A DNA stretch of 64,000 bases, from NCBI RefSeq assembly GCF_006715565.1, contig NZ_VFNL01000001.1, forward strand, positions 1,922,001-1,986,000, written 5' to 3'. This document shows positions 23,222-32,765 of the stretch, one piece after another. The notes under the pieces were generated by a model. It saw nothing but the letters and a program-made list of their open reading frames with translations, did not search any database and was not told the origin of the DNA. The position numbers were made by a program, and so were the translations under genes. Origin of the DNA: Microbacterium sp. SLBN-154. GTDB taxonomy: Bacteria > Actinomycetota > Actinomycetes > Actinomycetales > Microbacteriaceae. Numbering within the stretch: position 1 is the stretch's first letter; each line of letters starts with the position of its first letter.

Positions 23222-23339
23222 GCGTCCGGCGCGACGCCAGGAGCGGGCCGACCCCGCGGCATCCCTGCCGTTTCTCCCCGAGGCAGGGGGAATGTCAGAA
23301 CGGAGACATCCGTTGGGGCCCCTAGAGGAGAGTGTGACG

Positions 23340-24758
23340 ATGTCGGATGTACTGATCGATCGCCCGGAGCTCGAAGGCCTGGGGGTGTACGAATTCGGAT
23401 GGCACGACACAGACGCCGCGGGAGCAAGCGCCCGTCGTGGCATCAGCGAGGCGGTGGTGCGTGACATCTCCGCGATGAAGAACGAACCCGAATGGATGCT
23501 GAAGAACCGTCTGAAGGGGTTCCAGCTGTTCGGGCGCAAGCCCATGCCCACGTGGGGCGCCGACCTGTCGGAGATCGACTTCGACAACATCAAGTACTTC
23601 GTGCGCTCCACCGAGAAGCAGGCGCAGTCCTGGGAGGACCTCCCTGAGGACATCAAGAACACCTACGAGCGGCTCGGCATCCCCGAGGCCGAGCGGGCGC
23701 GTCTGGTCGCCGGCGTCGCGGCGCAGTACGAGTCCGAGGTCGTCTACCACCAGATCCAGGAGGACCTGGAGCGCCAGGGTGTCATCTTCATGGACACCGA
23801 CACCGCGCTGAAGGAGCACCCCGAGTTCTTCGAGGAGTACTTCGGCACCGTGATCCCCGCCGGTGACAACAAGTTCGCGGCTCTCAACACCGCGGTGTGG
23901 TCGGGAGGCTCCTTCGTATACGTCCCCAAGGGCGTGCACGTCGACATCCCCCTCCAGGCGTACTTCCGCATCAACACCGAGAACATGGGGCAGTTCGAGC
24001 GGACGCTGATCATCGCCGACGAGGGGTCGTACGTCCACTACATCGAGGGCTGCACCGCCCCGATCTACAAGAGCGACTCCCTGCACTCGGCCGTGGTCGA
24101 GATCATCGTGAAGAAGAACGCCCGCGTGCGGTACACGACGATCCAGAACTGGTCGAACAACGTCTACAACCTCGTCACCAAGCGTGCCGTCGCCCACGAG
24201 GGCGCCACGATGGAATGGGTCGACGGCAACATCGGCTCCAAGGTGACGATGAAGTACCCGTCGATCTTCCTGGTCGGCGAGCACGCCAAGGGCGAGACCC
24301 TCTCCGTCGCCTTCGCCGGTCCCGGTCAGCACCAGGACGCCGGCGCGAAGATGATCCACATGGCGCCGTACACCCAGTCGTCGATCGTGTCGAAGTCGAT
24401 CGCGAGGGGCGGCGGTCGCGCCGGCTACCGCGGCGAGGTGAGGGTGGACGCCAATGCGCACCACTCCGCCAACACGGTGCGCTGCGATGCGCTGCTGGTC
24501 GACACGATCTCGCGATCCGACACCTACCCGGCGATCGACATCCGGGTCGACGACGTGCAGCTCGGTCACGAGGCGACGGTGTCGAAGGTCAGCGAGGAGC
24601 AGCTGTTCTACCTCATGAGCCGCGGTCTGCCCGAGGACGAGGCGATGGCCATGATCGTCCGCGGGTTCATCGAGCCCATCGCCCGTGAGCTGCCGATGGA
24701 GTACGCGATGGAACTGAACAAGCTCATCGAGATGGGCATGGAAGGCAGCGTCGGCTGA
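23340..24758 (+). CDS. sufB: Fe-S cluster assembly protein SufB
   Basis: Scaffold subunit of the SufBCD complex, on which iron-sulfur clusters are assembled. ATG 23340 ([15 protein letters not shown]) is chosen: GAGGAG lies 9 bases upstream and the 472-residue product has the family length, while the longer open frame upstream is antisense to ctaA. Typical motifs are [25 protein letters not shown] and the conserved Cys in [11 protein letters not shown]. It is the first gene of sufB-sufD-ferredoxin-sufC-sufT. No sufR regulator gene precedes it. Confidence 0.97.
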   Translation: MSDVLIDRPELEGLGVYEFGWHDTDAAGASARRGISEAVVRDISAMKNEPEWMLKNRLKGFQLFGRKPMPTWGADLSEIDFDNIKYFVRSTEKQAQSWEDLPEDIKNTYERLGIPEAERARLVAGVAAQYESEVVYHQIQEDLERQGVIFMDTDTALKEHPEFFEEYFGTVIPAGDNKFAALNTAVWSGGSFVYVPKGVHVDIPLQAYFRINTENMGQFERTLIIADEGSYVHYIEGCTAPIYKSDSLHSAVVEIIVKKNARVRYTTIQNWSNNVYNLVTKRAVAHEGATMEWVDGNIGSKVTMKYPSIFLVGEHAKGETLSVAFAGPGQHQDAGAKMIHMAPYTQSSIVSKSIARGGGRAGYRGEVRVDANAHHSANTVRCDALLVDTISRSDTYPAIDIRVDDVQLGHEATVSKVSEEQLFYLMSRGLPEDEAMAMIVRGFIEPIARELPMEYAMELNKLIEMGMEGSVG

Positions 24759-25949
24759 ATGAGCTCCACCACGCAGGCACCCGTCGCGGTGCCGGGATCC
24801 ACAGCGCACACCGACGGGGGGTGGGGGCTGGCTCCCATCCAGACCCGCTCCGAGCGTCCGCAGTCCTATGACCCGGCTGACTTCGGCGCCCCGACGGGCC
24901 GAGAGGTCAACTGGAAGCACACCCCGATCGAGCGTCTCGCGCCGCTGTGGCAGACGGATGCCGCGGCGGCACGCCCGGCAGGCATCACCGTCGGTGAGCA
25001 CGTCGGCGTGACGGTCGACGCCCTCGCCCCGGGTTCCGCGCCGCGTGGCGAGGTGTTCACGCCCGAGGACTACCCGGCGGCACTGGCCTGGGTCCGCTCG
25101 CCCGAGGCGACACGCATCCGGCTGCGGTCGGGAGCCGAGCTGTCCGAACCCGTCGTCGTCGACGTCGTCGCGGACACGGCGGCCACGTTCTCCCACCTCG
25201 TCATCGAGGCCGAACCGAACGCTCGCGGCACCGTGCTGCTGCGTCACGCCGGACCGGCACTCCTCGCGCAGAACGTCGAGATCATCGTCCGTGACGGCGC
25301 CGCCCTCACGGTCGTGTCGGTTCAGCGCTGGGACGACGACGCCGTTCACGCGGCGGCGCACCAGGCCCGGGTCGAGCGCGACGGCTCGCTCACGCATGTG
25401 GTGGTGAGCCTCGGCGGCTCGGTCGTCCGGGTGAACCCGTCCGTCGAGCTGGCAGGGGCAGGGTCTCGCGCTCAGCTCTACGGCGTGTCGTTCTCGGACT
25501 CCGGTCAGCACCTGGAGAGCCAGGTCTATCTCCACCACAAGGGCCCGCACACCGTCGGAGACGTGCTCTACAAGGGCGCCCTCCAGGGTGAGAGCGCCCG
25601 GAGCGTCTGGATCGGCGACGTGCTCATCGGTCGCGACGCCGTGGGAACGGACTCGTACGAGGCCAACCGCAACCTCGTCCTCACCGACGGTGCCCGTGCC
25701 GACTCGATCCCCAACCTCGAGATCGAGACCGGCGACATCGCCGGCGCCGGTCACGCCAGCGCCACCGGGCGCTTCGACGACGAGCAGCTGTTCTACCTGC
25801 AGGCCCGGGGCATTCCTGAGGCGGAGGCGCGGCGGCTGGTCGTTCTGGGCTTCCTCGGCGAGATCGTCCAGCGCATCGGCATCCCGGCGCTGGAGGACGA
25901 GCTGATCGCGGCCATCGAGCGCGAACTCGAGGAAGGAGCGGCCGCGTGA
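24759..25949 (+). CDS. sufD: Fe-S cluster assembly protein SufD
   Basis: Partner of SufB in the SufBCD scaffold, sharing the beta-helix fold. The 396-residue protein has the family's C-terminal segment: DGARADSIPNLEIETGDI, then GHASATG with the conserved His, then DEQLFYLQARGIPEAEARRLVVLGF. Its ATG directly abuts the sufB stop and its stop overlaps the ferredoxin start, so the order SufB-SufD-ferredoxin is tightly coupled. Confidence 0.96.
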   Translation: MSSTTQAPVAVPGSTAHTDGGWGLAPIQTRSERPQSYDPADFGAPTGREVNWKHTPIERLAPLWQTDAAAARPAGITVGEHVGVTVDALAPGSAPRGEVFTPEDYPAALAWVRSPEATRIRLRSGAELSEPVVVDVVADTAATFSHLVIEAEPNARGTVLLRHAGPALLAQNVEIIVRDGAALTVVSVQRWDDDAVHAAAHQARVERDGSLTHVVVSLGGSVVRVNPSVELAGAGSRAQLYGVSFSDSGQHLESQVYLHHKGPHTVGDVLYKGALQGESARSVWIGDVLIGRDAVGTDSYEANRNLVLTDGARADSIPNLEIETGDIAGAGHASATGRFDDEQLFYLQARGIPEAEARRLVVLGFLGEIVQRIGIPALEDELIAAIERELEEGAAA

Positions 25950-26272
25950 GCGCGACCCGCGTCTGTGCCCTCAGCGACCTCGAACAGGACTCCGCCCTGC
26001 GTGTGGAGGTGGACGGGGTGGCCATCGCCGTCGTCCTCGACGCCGCCGGCGAGGTCCACGCCATCGGCGACACCTGCACGCACGGCGACATCTCCCTCGC
26101 CGAGGGCTTCGTCGACGGTGACACGCTGGAGTGCTGGGCCCACGGCTCGGCGTTCTCGCTGCGCACCGGCAAACCTCTCAACCTCCCCGCGTACGAACCC
26201 GTCCCGGTCTTCGAAGTGACCATCGACGGCGACGACGTGCTCATCGACCCGAATGTGAAGAAGGACATCTGA
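25946..26272 (+). CDS. Rieske-type [2Fe-2S] ferredoxin
   Basis: A 108-residue soluble ferredoxin like the small subunits of non-heme iron oxygenases. The Rieske ligands are CTH (about residue 44) and CWAHG 18 residues later, giving the Cys-x-His...Cys-x2-His pattern. The GTG start overlaps the sufD stop and its stop overlaps sufC. Rieske ferredoxins in this position are usual in actinobacterial suf operons; a role as electron donor or acceptor protein during cluster assembly is likely but unproven. Confidence 0.93.
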   Translation: MSATRVCALSDLEQDSALRVEVDGVAIAVVLDAAGEVHAIGDTCTHGDISLAEGFVDGDTLECWAHGSAFSLRTGKPLNLPAYEPVPVFEVTIDGDDVLIDPNVKKDI

Positions 26273-27042
26273 TGACTGTGCTCGAGATCCGCGACCTCCA
26301 TGTCACGGTCGAGACCGACGCCGGGACCACCCCGATCCTCAACGGCGTGACCCTGACCGTCCGAACCGGCGAGACCCACGCGATCATGGGGCCCAACGGC
26401 TCCGGCAAGTCGACGCTGGCCTACACGATCGCCGGACACCCGAAGTACACCGTCACGAGCGGCTCGATCACGCTCGACGGCGAAGACGTGCTGGAGATGT
26501 CGGTCGACGAGCGGGCGCGGGCGGGGCTCTTCCTCGCCATGCAGTACCCGGTCGAGATCCCCGGTGTCACGGTGACCAACTTCCTGCGCACCGCCAAGAC
26601 CGCGATCGACGGCGAGGCGCCGGCGATCAGGACGTGGACGAAGGATGTCAAGGCGTCCATGAAGAGCCTCCGCATCGATCCGAAGTTCGCCCAGCGCAAC
26701 GTCAACGAGGGGTTCTCCGGCGGTGAGAAGAAGCGTCACGAGATCCTGCAGCTCGAGCTGCTCAAGCCGCAGATCGCCGTGCTCGACGAGACCGACTCCG
26801 GTCTCGACGTCGACGCGCTGAAGATCGTCTCCGAGGGTGTCAACCGCGCCAAGCAGGACACCGATCTCGGTGTGCTTCTCATCACGCACTACACCCGCAT
26901 CCTCCGCTACATCCGCCCCGACTTCGTCCACGTGATGGTCAACGGCCGCATCGCGGAAGAGGGCGGCCCCGAACTCGCGGAGCGGCTCGAGGAAGAGGGC
27001 TACGACCGCTTCATCGGCGATGAGACGCCGGTCGACGCCTGA
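26272..27042 (+). CDS. sufC: SufC ATPase
   Basis: ABC-type ATPase that drives the SufBCD scaffold; it is cytoplasmic and not a transporter. From ATG 26272, which overlaps the ferredoxin TGA, the product has 256 residues with Walker A GPNGSGKST (about 41), the SufC-type signature GFSGGEKKRHEILQ and Walker B AVLDETDSGLDVDAL. The longer open frame that begins inside the ferredoxin gene is not family-like. Confidence 0.97.
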   Translation: MTVLEIRDLHVTVETDAGTTPILNGVTLTVRTGETHAIMGPNGSGKSTLAYTIAGHPKYTVTSGSITLDGEDVLEMSVDERARAGLFLAMQYPVEIPGVTVTNFLRTAKTAIDGEAPAIRTWTKDVKASMKSLRIDPKFAQRNVNEGFSGGEKKRHEILQLELLKPQIAVLDETDSGLDVDALKIVSEGVNRAKQDTDLGVLLITHYTRILRYIRPDFVHVMVNGRIAEEGGPELAERLEEEGYDRFIGDETPVDA

Positions 27043-27054
27043 GATGACCCCGCG

Positions 27055-27060
27055 TAGGAT
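27055..27060 (+). promoter_or_regulatory. -10 box of a leaderless start at sufT
   Basis: TAGGAT ends 6 bases before the sufT ATG, so a transcript starting about 7 bases downstream would begin at the start codon. This would be an internal promoter in the suf operon. Confidence 0.45.
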
Positions 27061-27066
27061 GCAGCC

Positions 27067-27396
27067 ATGACCGCGACGCTCAGCCCGGAGAAGTTCGACG
27101 AGGTCACCGAAGCCCTCAAGGACGTGATGGACCCCGAACTGGGGATCAACGTCGTCGACCTGGGTCTCATCTACGATCTCGCGTGGGATGACGAGAACGA
27201 CGCCCTCGTCATCCACATGACCCTCACGTCGGCAGGGTGCCCGCTGACCGATGTCCTCGAGGAGCAGACCGCTCAGGCGCTGGATGAGGTCGTCGAGCGC
27301 TTCCGCATCAACTGGGTGTGGATGCCGCCGTGGGGTCCCGAGCGGATCACCGACGACGGGCGCGACATGATGCGCGCGCTCGGCTTCGCGATCTGA
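27067..27396 (+). CDS. sufT: Metal-sulfur cluster assembly factor SufT (MIP18/DUF59 family)
   Basis: A 109-residue MIP18-family protein. SufT in other bacteria helps mature Fe-S proteins. Diagnostic are VMDPELGINVVDLGLIYD near residue 20, TSAGCPLTDVLEEQ with the conserved Cys, and WMPPWGPERITDDGRDMMRALGF at the C terminus. It lies 24 bases after sufC. It has no visible ribosome site but does have a -10-like box 6 bases upstream. Confidence 0.93.
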   Translation: MTATLSPEKFDEVTEALKDVMDPELGINVVDLGLIYDLAWDDENDALVIHMTLTSAGCPLTDVLEEQTAQALDEVVERFRINWVWMPPWGPERITDDGRDMMRALGFAI

Positions 27397-27403
27397 CACA
27401 GGG

Positions 27404-28555
27404 GTGCAGCCTCTCGAGGCCCTTCCGCTGGCCGACCTGCGGGAGCGATCCAGCGCGAAATGGCGGGCCTATCCCGCTGATGTGCTGCCGCTCTTCGTCG
27501 CGGAGACCGACTTCGCGCTGGCTCCGGCGATCTCGGCGCGGTTGAGCCGCGCGGTCGAGCTCGGGGATACCGGCTATACCGCGCCGGGATCGGGTGTCCG
27601 CGAAGCGTACGCCGGATTCGCGGGACGGCGCTTCGGCTGGCATCCGGATCCCGCCCTCATGCGGACCACGTGCGATGTGATGATGGGGGTCGTCGAGATC
27701 CTGCGTCAGGTGACCCGCCCGGGCGACCGGGTGGTCGTCATGCCGCCCGTCTACCCGCCCTTCTTCGACGCGGTGGCCGAGGCCGGCGCCGTGGTCTCGC
27801 CCGTCCCTCTCGTCGAGGGACGGGAGGGGCCGGAGATCGACCTCGCCGGTGTCGATGCGGCTCTCGCGGCGGGTGCCCGGGCGGTCCTGCTGTGCCACCC
27901 GCACAATCCCACCGGGACCGTGCACCAGCGACGAACCCTGGAGCGCCTGGCCGAGCTCGCCGCCGCCCACGATGCCGTCGTCCTGAGCGATGAGATCCAC
28001 GCTCCTCTGGCGCAACCCGATGCCGGGTTCGTGCCGTTCCTGGCGGTCTCGGACACGGCGGCCTCGGTCGGGTTCGCCCTGGTCAGTGCCAGCAAGGCGT
28101 TCAATCTCGCCGGTCTGAAGTGCGCGATCATGGTCGCCGCTACCCCCGAACGCTTCGGAACGCTCCGGTCGCTTCCCGTCGAGGTCGAGTGGCGCACGGG
28201 TATCTTCGGCGCGCACGCGGCGATCGCGGCATTCGCCGACAGCGACGAATGGCTCGACGCGCTCCTGGCTCGGCTCGACGTCAATCGCCGGCTGCTCGAC
28301 GAGCTCCTCGTCGCCCACCTCCCGCTCGCGCGCTATCGCATTCCACCAGCGGGATACCTCGGGTGGGTCGATCTGAGCGCGTACGGATGGGGGGATGACC
28401 CGGGGCGGCGCATTCTGCGGGAGGCACGCGTCGCGTTCCACTTCGGTCCGCAGTTCGGTGCGGAGGGTCGCGGACACGTGCGGATCAACTTCGGCTGCGG
28501 CCCCGACGTGCTGCGCGAGGCCGTGGCGCGCGTCGGCGCCCTCGCACACGCATGA
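27404..28555 (+). CDS. MalY/PatB-type aminotransferase, putative cystathionine beta-lyase
   Basis: Fold-type I PLP enzyme of 383 residues. Homologues of the MalY/PatB group cleave C-S bonds of cystathionine or cysteine conjugates. Visible are FVAETDFALAPAI near the N terminus, CHPHNPTGTV and the PLP lysine in VSASKAFNLAGLKCA (about 233). The GTG start lies 7 bases after sufT, so it may be transcribed with the suf genes. The operon lacks a cysteine desulfurase; this protein is not of the SufS/NifS type, and a role in sulfur supply is only a hypothesis. Confidence 0.85.
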   Translation: MQPLEALPLADLRERSSAKWRAYPADVLPLFVAETDFALAPAISARLSRAVELGDTGYTAPGSGVREAYAGFAGRRFGWHPDPALMRTTCDVMMGVVEILRQVTRPGDRVVVMPPVYPPFFDAVAEAGAVVSPVPLVEGREGPEIDLAGVDAALAAGARAVLLCHPHNPTGTVHQRRTLERLAELAAAHDAVVLSDEIHAPLAQPDAGFVPFLAVSDTAASVGFALVSASKAFNLAGLKCAIMVAATPERFGTLRSLPVEVEWRTGIFGAHAAIAAFADSDEWLDALLARLDVNRRLLDELLVAHLPLARYRIPPAGYLGWVDLSAYGWGDDPGRRILREARVAFHFGPQFGAEGRGHVRINFGCGPDVLREAVARVGALAHA

Positions 28556-29940
28556 CCTCCTCCCGCGCGTCCGTCGACGTCGCACCCCCGTCGGTCTGGG
28601 GTCCGCCGTTCCTCTGGGTGACCGTCGGTGCGGTCGCCCTGATCTTCCTCGCAGCGACCCAGGCGCTTGCGGTGACCACGGTGATGCCGGTGGTCAGTGC
28701 CGACCTCGACGGCGACCGCCTCTACGCGGTCGCTTTCGCCGGGACTCTCGCAACCAGCGTCATCGGCATGGTGGCGGCGGGCGCCTGGTGCGACCGGGGC
28801 GGTGTGCTGGCGCCCCTCAGCACAGCGGTCGGGCTGTTCGTGATCGGTCTTCTGATCGCCGGGCTGGCCCCCAGCATGCCTGCTCTGGTGGCGGGGCGAC
28901 TCGTTCAGGGTCTGGGAACCGGCGGGCAGACGGTCGCCCTGTACGTCGTCGTCGCACGGGTGTACCCCGGGATCGTGCATGGACGCGTCTTCGCGGCCTT
29001 CTCGGCCGCCTGGGTCGTCCCCTCGCTCATCGGCCCCTTCCTGGCAGGTGCCGTGGCGGAGTTCCTGCACTGGCGCTGGGTGTTCCTGGGGGTCGCGGTA
29101 CTCACCGTCGTCGCCTATCTGCTCGTGGTGGCGCGCCTGCAGGGTCTTCCGCTTCACACCGACGAACCGGCCTCCGCGCGGGTGGGGCCACGGCTCGCGT
29201 GCGCTCTCGTCGTCGCCGTCGGCGCGCTCGGGCTCAGCCTGGCCGGTGAACTCGGCAGGTGGGCGTGGCTTGCGGTCATCGCCTCGGTCGTCGTCATCTC
29301 CCTCGCCGCGCGTCCGCTCCTGCCCCCCGGCGCGCTGCGTGCCGCCCGCGGGCTGCCCAGTGTGGTCCTCATGCGCGGCCTGATCGCGGGAGCGCTGTTC
29401 GGGGCCGAGATCTACATCCCCTACCTGCTCATCGACGATTACGGCTTCTCGCCGACCTGGGCGGGTCTGGGCCTCACGGCGGCCGCGTTGGCGTGGGCGG
29501 GCGCCGCGGAGGTGCAGGGCCGTGTCGGAGACCGCCTGGGCAACACCCGCATCACCGTCATCGGCTCGGCGCTGCTGGTCACCTCACTCCTCATCGCGGT
29601 GGCGACGGCGCTGCTGAGCCTCACCCCGGTGGTCCTGATCGCCGGATGGACCTTCGCGGGCGCCGGAATGGGACTGATGTACCCGCGACTGACGGTCCTG
29701 ACGCTGGCGTACTCGACACCGCAGAACCAGGGCTTCAACTCCTCGGCGCTGTCGATCTCGGACGCCGTCGGCTCAGCGTCATCCATTGCGGTCATGGGGC
29801 TGGTCTTCACCCTGCTGGCCGGGACGGATGCCGGGTTCCCGACCGTCTTCGCGATCGGCATGCTTCTCGCGGTCGCCGCCCTGGTTCCGGGGCTCCGCCT
29901 CGGTCACGCACACGAGGCGCGGTCGAGCACCGGGGCCTGA
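28552..29940 (+). CDS. MFS transporter, drug-exporter-like
   Basis: A 462-residue major facilitator superfamily membrane protein with 12-14 hydrophobic segments. The first helix ends TQALAVTTVMPVVSADL, as in EmrB-type exporters, and motif-like segments are WCDRGGVLAPLS after helix 2 and GRLVQGLGTGGQ in helix 4. Its ATG overlaps the aminotransferase stop by four bases. The substrate cannot be told from the sequence. The stop is 22 bases from the convergent siderophore-interacting protein gene. Confidence 0.85.
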   Translation: MTSSRASVDVAPPSVWGPPFLWVTVGAVALIFLAATQALAVTTVMPVVSADLDGDRLYAVAFAGTLATSVIGMVAAGAWCDRGGVLAPLSTAVGLFVIGLLIAGLAPSMPALVAGRLVQGLGTGGQTVALYVVVARVYPGIVHGRVFAAFSAAWVVPSLIGPFLAGAVAEFLHWRWVFLGVAVLTVVAYLLVVARLQGLPLHTDEPASARVGPRLACALVVAVGALGLSLAGELGRWAWLAVIASVVVISLAARPLLPPGALRAARGLPSVVLMRGLIAGALFGAEIYIPYLLIDDYGFSPTWAGLGLTAAALAWAGAAEVQGRVGDRLGNTRITVIGSALLVTSLLIAVATALLSLTPVVLIAGWTFAGAGMGLMYPRLTVLTLAYSTPQNQGFNSSALSISDAVGSASSIAVMGLVFTLLAGTDAGFPTVFAIGMLLAVAALVPGLRLGHAHEARSSTGA

Positions 29941-29962
29941 GACCGTCGCGTCCTCACGCGGC

Positions 29963-30859
29963 TCAGTTCTCGGCGCGGCCCAGCCGCCAGTAGCCCATGA
30001 AGGCCACGGCACGCCGGTCCACACCCTGCTCGGTGACGAGATGGCGCCGAAGGGCCTTGATCGCGCTCGCCTCACCCGCCAGCCAGGAGTACAGGGGCGC
30101 GCTTTTGAGCGCCGCGCCCCCCTTCGCGGTGCGCGGAACCTCCCAGAGGATTCCCTCGTCGATGTCGATCTCCTCGATCTCGCCCCCGCGCCCCGCGGGG
30201 GCCAGGCGCTGCACCGCGTCCTCGACCGCCGTGACGAGGTGGGCGTGCCGAGGCCCGTCGCCCCGGGCGGCGACGAGGTAGTCGAAGCCGGGATGCCGCG
30301 GAAGGTAGTCCAGATCGCCCTCGTGCGGCACCTCCACCGCCACGACTCCTCGAGCGTCGGGGGCCAGCTGCTCCAGGATCACCGCGATGGCGGGGGCCGC
30401 GGTCTCGTCACCGGCGAGAAGCAGGTTCTCGGTGTGCCGGGGCGGGACGAAGTCGATTCCGAGACTCACGCCCTGGTCCGCGGTCGTCGGGGCGAGGATC
30501 AGCACCTCGTCGCCCTCAGCGGCGGCGGCGATCCACGCCGACGCCGGACCGGAGATCTCGTGAGCGACCATGTCGATGTCGACCTCCCGCGCGGCGTGGC
30601 GCACGGCGCGGGTGGTGTAGGTGCGAAAGGGGAGACGCCCGTCGTCGGGCTGCGCGCGCCACCGGGCGTACCAGTCCTCGCCGGTGGGCATCGCATCGAG
30701 CGGCAGGCTCGCTGTGGGGAAGACCACCTTCACGCGCTGGTCGTAGCCCGGATCCCCGTACTGGTCGAGGTCATCGCCGACGAACGTGAACCGACGGAAG
30801 CTCGGGGTCAGCTCGGTGATGCGCGAGACGCGCACGCGGAAGAAGCGCATGGCGCTCAT
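29963..30859 (-). CDS. Siderophore-interacting protein (FAD-binding ferric reductase)
   Basis: ViuB/SIP-family flavoprotein that releases iron from imported ferric siderophores by reduction. The 298-residue product has the FAD-binding barrel (FRRFTFVGDDL; FRTYTTR), the SIP-type NAD(P)H domain (LLLAGDETAAPAI) and the C-terminal APLYSWLAGEASAIKALRRHL and YWRLG motifs. It is last in the siderophore operon and overlaps the ATPase gene by four bases, which supports a role in iron release from the same substrate. Confidence 0.95.
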   Translation of the reverse strand: MSAMRFFRVRVSRITELTPSFRRFTFVGDDLDQYGDPGYDQRVKVVFPTASLPLDAMPTGEDWYARWRAQPDDGRLPFRTYTTRAVRHAAREVDIDMVAHEISGPASAWIAAAAEGDEVLILAPTTADQGVSLGIDFVPPRHTENLLLAGDETAAPAIAVILEQLAPDARGVVAVEVPHEGDLDYLPRHPGFDYLVAARGDGPRHAHLVTAVEDAVQRLAPAGRGGEIEEIDIDEGILWEVPRTAKGGAALKSAPLYSWLAGEASAIKALRRHLVTEQGVDRRAVAFMGYWRLGRAEN

Positions 30860-31692
30860 CGGGAAGCCTCCGTGACGGGTTGGACGGCGGTGCGGGTGGC
30901 GTGGTGGCGGCCGCGGGGGAGGACGATCGGCGCCCCTGAGACGGGATCGTCGATGACGACCGCGTCCAGGTCGAAGACCTCGGCGATCAGTTCCCGCGTG
31001 AGGATGTCACGCGGCGGGCCCTCGGCGACGACGTGGCCGTCGCGCAGGGCGAACAGGTGATCGGCGTAGCGGGCGGCGAGGTTCATGTCGTGGAGCACCA
31101 TCACGATCGTCGTGCCGCGGTCGCGATTCAGATCCGTGAGCAGGTCGAGCACCTCGATCTGGTGGGCGACGTCGAGGAACGTGGTCGGCTCGTCCAGCAG
31201 CAGGATGTCGGTCTCCTGCGCGAGGGCCATCGCGATCCACACCCGCTGCCGCTGGCCCCCCGACAATTCGTCGATCGGGCGGTCGGCGAGGTCGCTGGTC
31301 CCGGTCGCTTCCAGTGCCCGCGCGACGACCTCGTCGTCGTGGGCGCTCCATCGCGCGAGCGGGCGCTGATGGGGGTGGCGGCCCCGGCCGACGAGGTCGG
31401 CCACGGCGATCCCCTCGGGGGCGACGGGGCTCTGAGGGAGGAGCCCCAGCATCCTCGCGACCTCTTTGGAGCCCCGACGGTGCAGAGCCGTGCCGTCGAG
31501 GACCACCTGACCCGCGCGGGGCGCGATGAGACGGGACAGGGCTCGCAGAAGCGTGGACTTCCCGCAGCCGTTCGCACCGATGATCGCCGTGACCTGCCCG
31601 GGCGGGACCACGAGGTCGAGGCCGGAGACGATCGTGCGTTCGCCGAACGAGAGGGTCAGCCCTTCGGCGGCGAGGCGGTGCGTGATGGTCAT
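30856..31692 (-). CDS. Iron-siderophore ABC transporter ATP-binding protein
   Basis: FecE/FepC-type ATPase of 278 residues that powers the adjacent permease pair. It has Walker A GANGCGKSTLLRALSRL (about 42), the Q-loop GLLPQSP, signature LSGGQRQRVWIAMALAQ and Walker B LLLDEPTTFLDV. ATG 31692 is chosen because GGAGG lies 6 bases upstream; the longer frame into the permease gene is not family-like. It overlaps genes on both sides by ATGA. Confidence 0.95.
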   Translation of the reverse strand: MTITHRLAAEGLTLSFGERTIVSGLDLVVPPGQVTAIIGANGCGKSTLLRALSRLIAPRAGQVVLDGTALHRRGSKEVARMLGLLPQSPVAPEGIAVADLVGRGRHPHQRPLARWSAHDDEVVARALEATGTSDLADRPIDELSGGQRQRVWIAMALAQETDILLLDEPTTFLDVAHQIEVLDLLTDLNRDRGTTIVMVLHDMNLAARYADHLFALRDGHVVAEGPPRDILTRELIAEVFDLDAVVIDDPVSGAPIVLPRGRHHATRTAVQPVTEASR

Positions 31693-32765
31693 AGCGAGCC
31701 TCCGGAGCGGTTCGTCCTGATGAGGAGGTAGACGAGGTACGGGGCGCCGAGGATGCCGGTGATGACGCCGACCGGCAGCCGGTTCTCGAACGCGAACTGG
31801 CCGAGGAGATCGGCGCTCATGACGAGGAGCGCGCCGACGAGGCCCGCGGGCACGAGGAGCGAGCCGGCCGGTCCGAACAGGCGCGCGGCGATGGGCCCCG
31901 ACATGAACGCCACGAACGCGATCGGACCGGTGGCCGCTGTCGCGAACGCCAGCAGTGCGACGGCCGCGACGATGAGGAGGAGGCGGCTCGACGTCAGCGC
32001 GACACCGAGCCCCGCGGCGGCGTCGTCTCCCAGGCGCAGCAGGCCCAGGTTCCGTGACTGACCGATCATCACCGGGATGAGGATGACCGCGGCGATGACG
32101 ACGGGTGACACCGTCTGCCAGTCGGCACCGTTGAGGCTGCCGGTGAGCCACCGCATCGCGACCTGCAGGTCCCAGGCTGCGGCACGGGAGAGGACGGAGG
32201 TGACGACACTGTCGAGCATGGCGGCCACGCCGATGCCGATCAGGACCAGACGCGTTCCGGCGAAGCCGTTGCGGTGGGAGAGGAGCCAGATCGCCAGGGC
32301 GGTCAGGACCGCCCCGCCCAGGGCCAGCAGCGAGACGGCCGTCTCGGAGAGCGACAGGACGACGATGCCGATGACGGCTGCCGCGCTGGCTCCGGAGCTG
32401 ATGCCGATGATGTCGGGAGAGGCGAGCGGATTGCGCAGGAGGGACTGGAAGGTGACCCCGGCCATCCCGAAGGCCACCCCGGCGATGAACGCCAGGACGG
32501 CACGCGGAAGCCGCAGCTCACCGACGGTGAAGGACGCCCCGGCGACCTGTTCGCCGAGGACCACGCGGATGACCTCGCCGGGACCGTAGAAGGTGTTGCC
32601 GATCATGAGGGAAGCGAGGAAGACCCCGGCGATGGCGATCGACAGCGCCCCGACGACGACGGCGCGGCGGCGTGCCCGGCGCCTCCGGCCGTGTGCGATC
32701 GCCGACGCGGTGGTCTGCGCCGGGGTCGTCGACGGGGCCGCGGGTGCGTAGCGGAGGTCGATCAC
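31689..32765 (-). CDS. FecCD-family siderophore permease (second)
   Basis: Membrane permease subunit of the ferric siderophore importer, BtuC/FecD family, 358 residues with about ten helices. Typical are GELRLPRAVLAFIAGVAFGMAGVTFQ, RNPLASPDIIGISSGASAAAV, and the C-terminal GPIAFVAFMSGPIAARL coupling region. It overlaps the first permease and the ATPase genes by four bases each; the two permeases probably form a heterodimer. Confidence 0.95.
   Translation of the reverse strand: MIDLRYAPAAPSTTPAQTTASAIAHGRRRRARRRAVVVGALSIAIAGVFLASLMIGNTFYGPGEVIRVVLGEQVAGASFTVGELRLPRAVLAFIAGVAFGMAGVTFQSLLRNPLASPDIIGISSGASAAAVIGIVVLSLSETAVSLLALGGAVLTALAIWLLSHRNGFAGTRLVLIGIGVAAMLDSVVTSVLSRAAAWDLQVAMRWLTGSLNGADWQTVSPVVIAAVILIPVMIGQSRNLGLLRLGDDAAAGLGVALTSSRLLLIVAAVALLAFATAATGPIAFVAFMSGPIAARLFGPAGSLLVPAGLVGALLVMSADLLGQFAFENRLPVGVITGILGAPYLVYLLIRTNRSGGSL

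Noticed and set aside
21828..23339. 504-codon N-terminal extension in frame with sufB
   Set aside because: It lies antisense to ctaA, is compositionally unlike a protein, and SufB homology begins at 23340 with a ribosome site.
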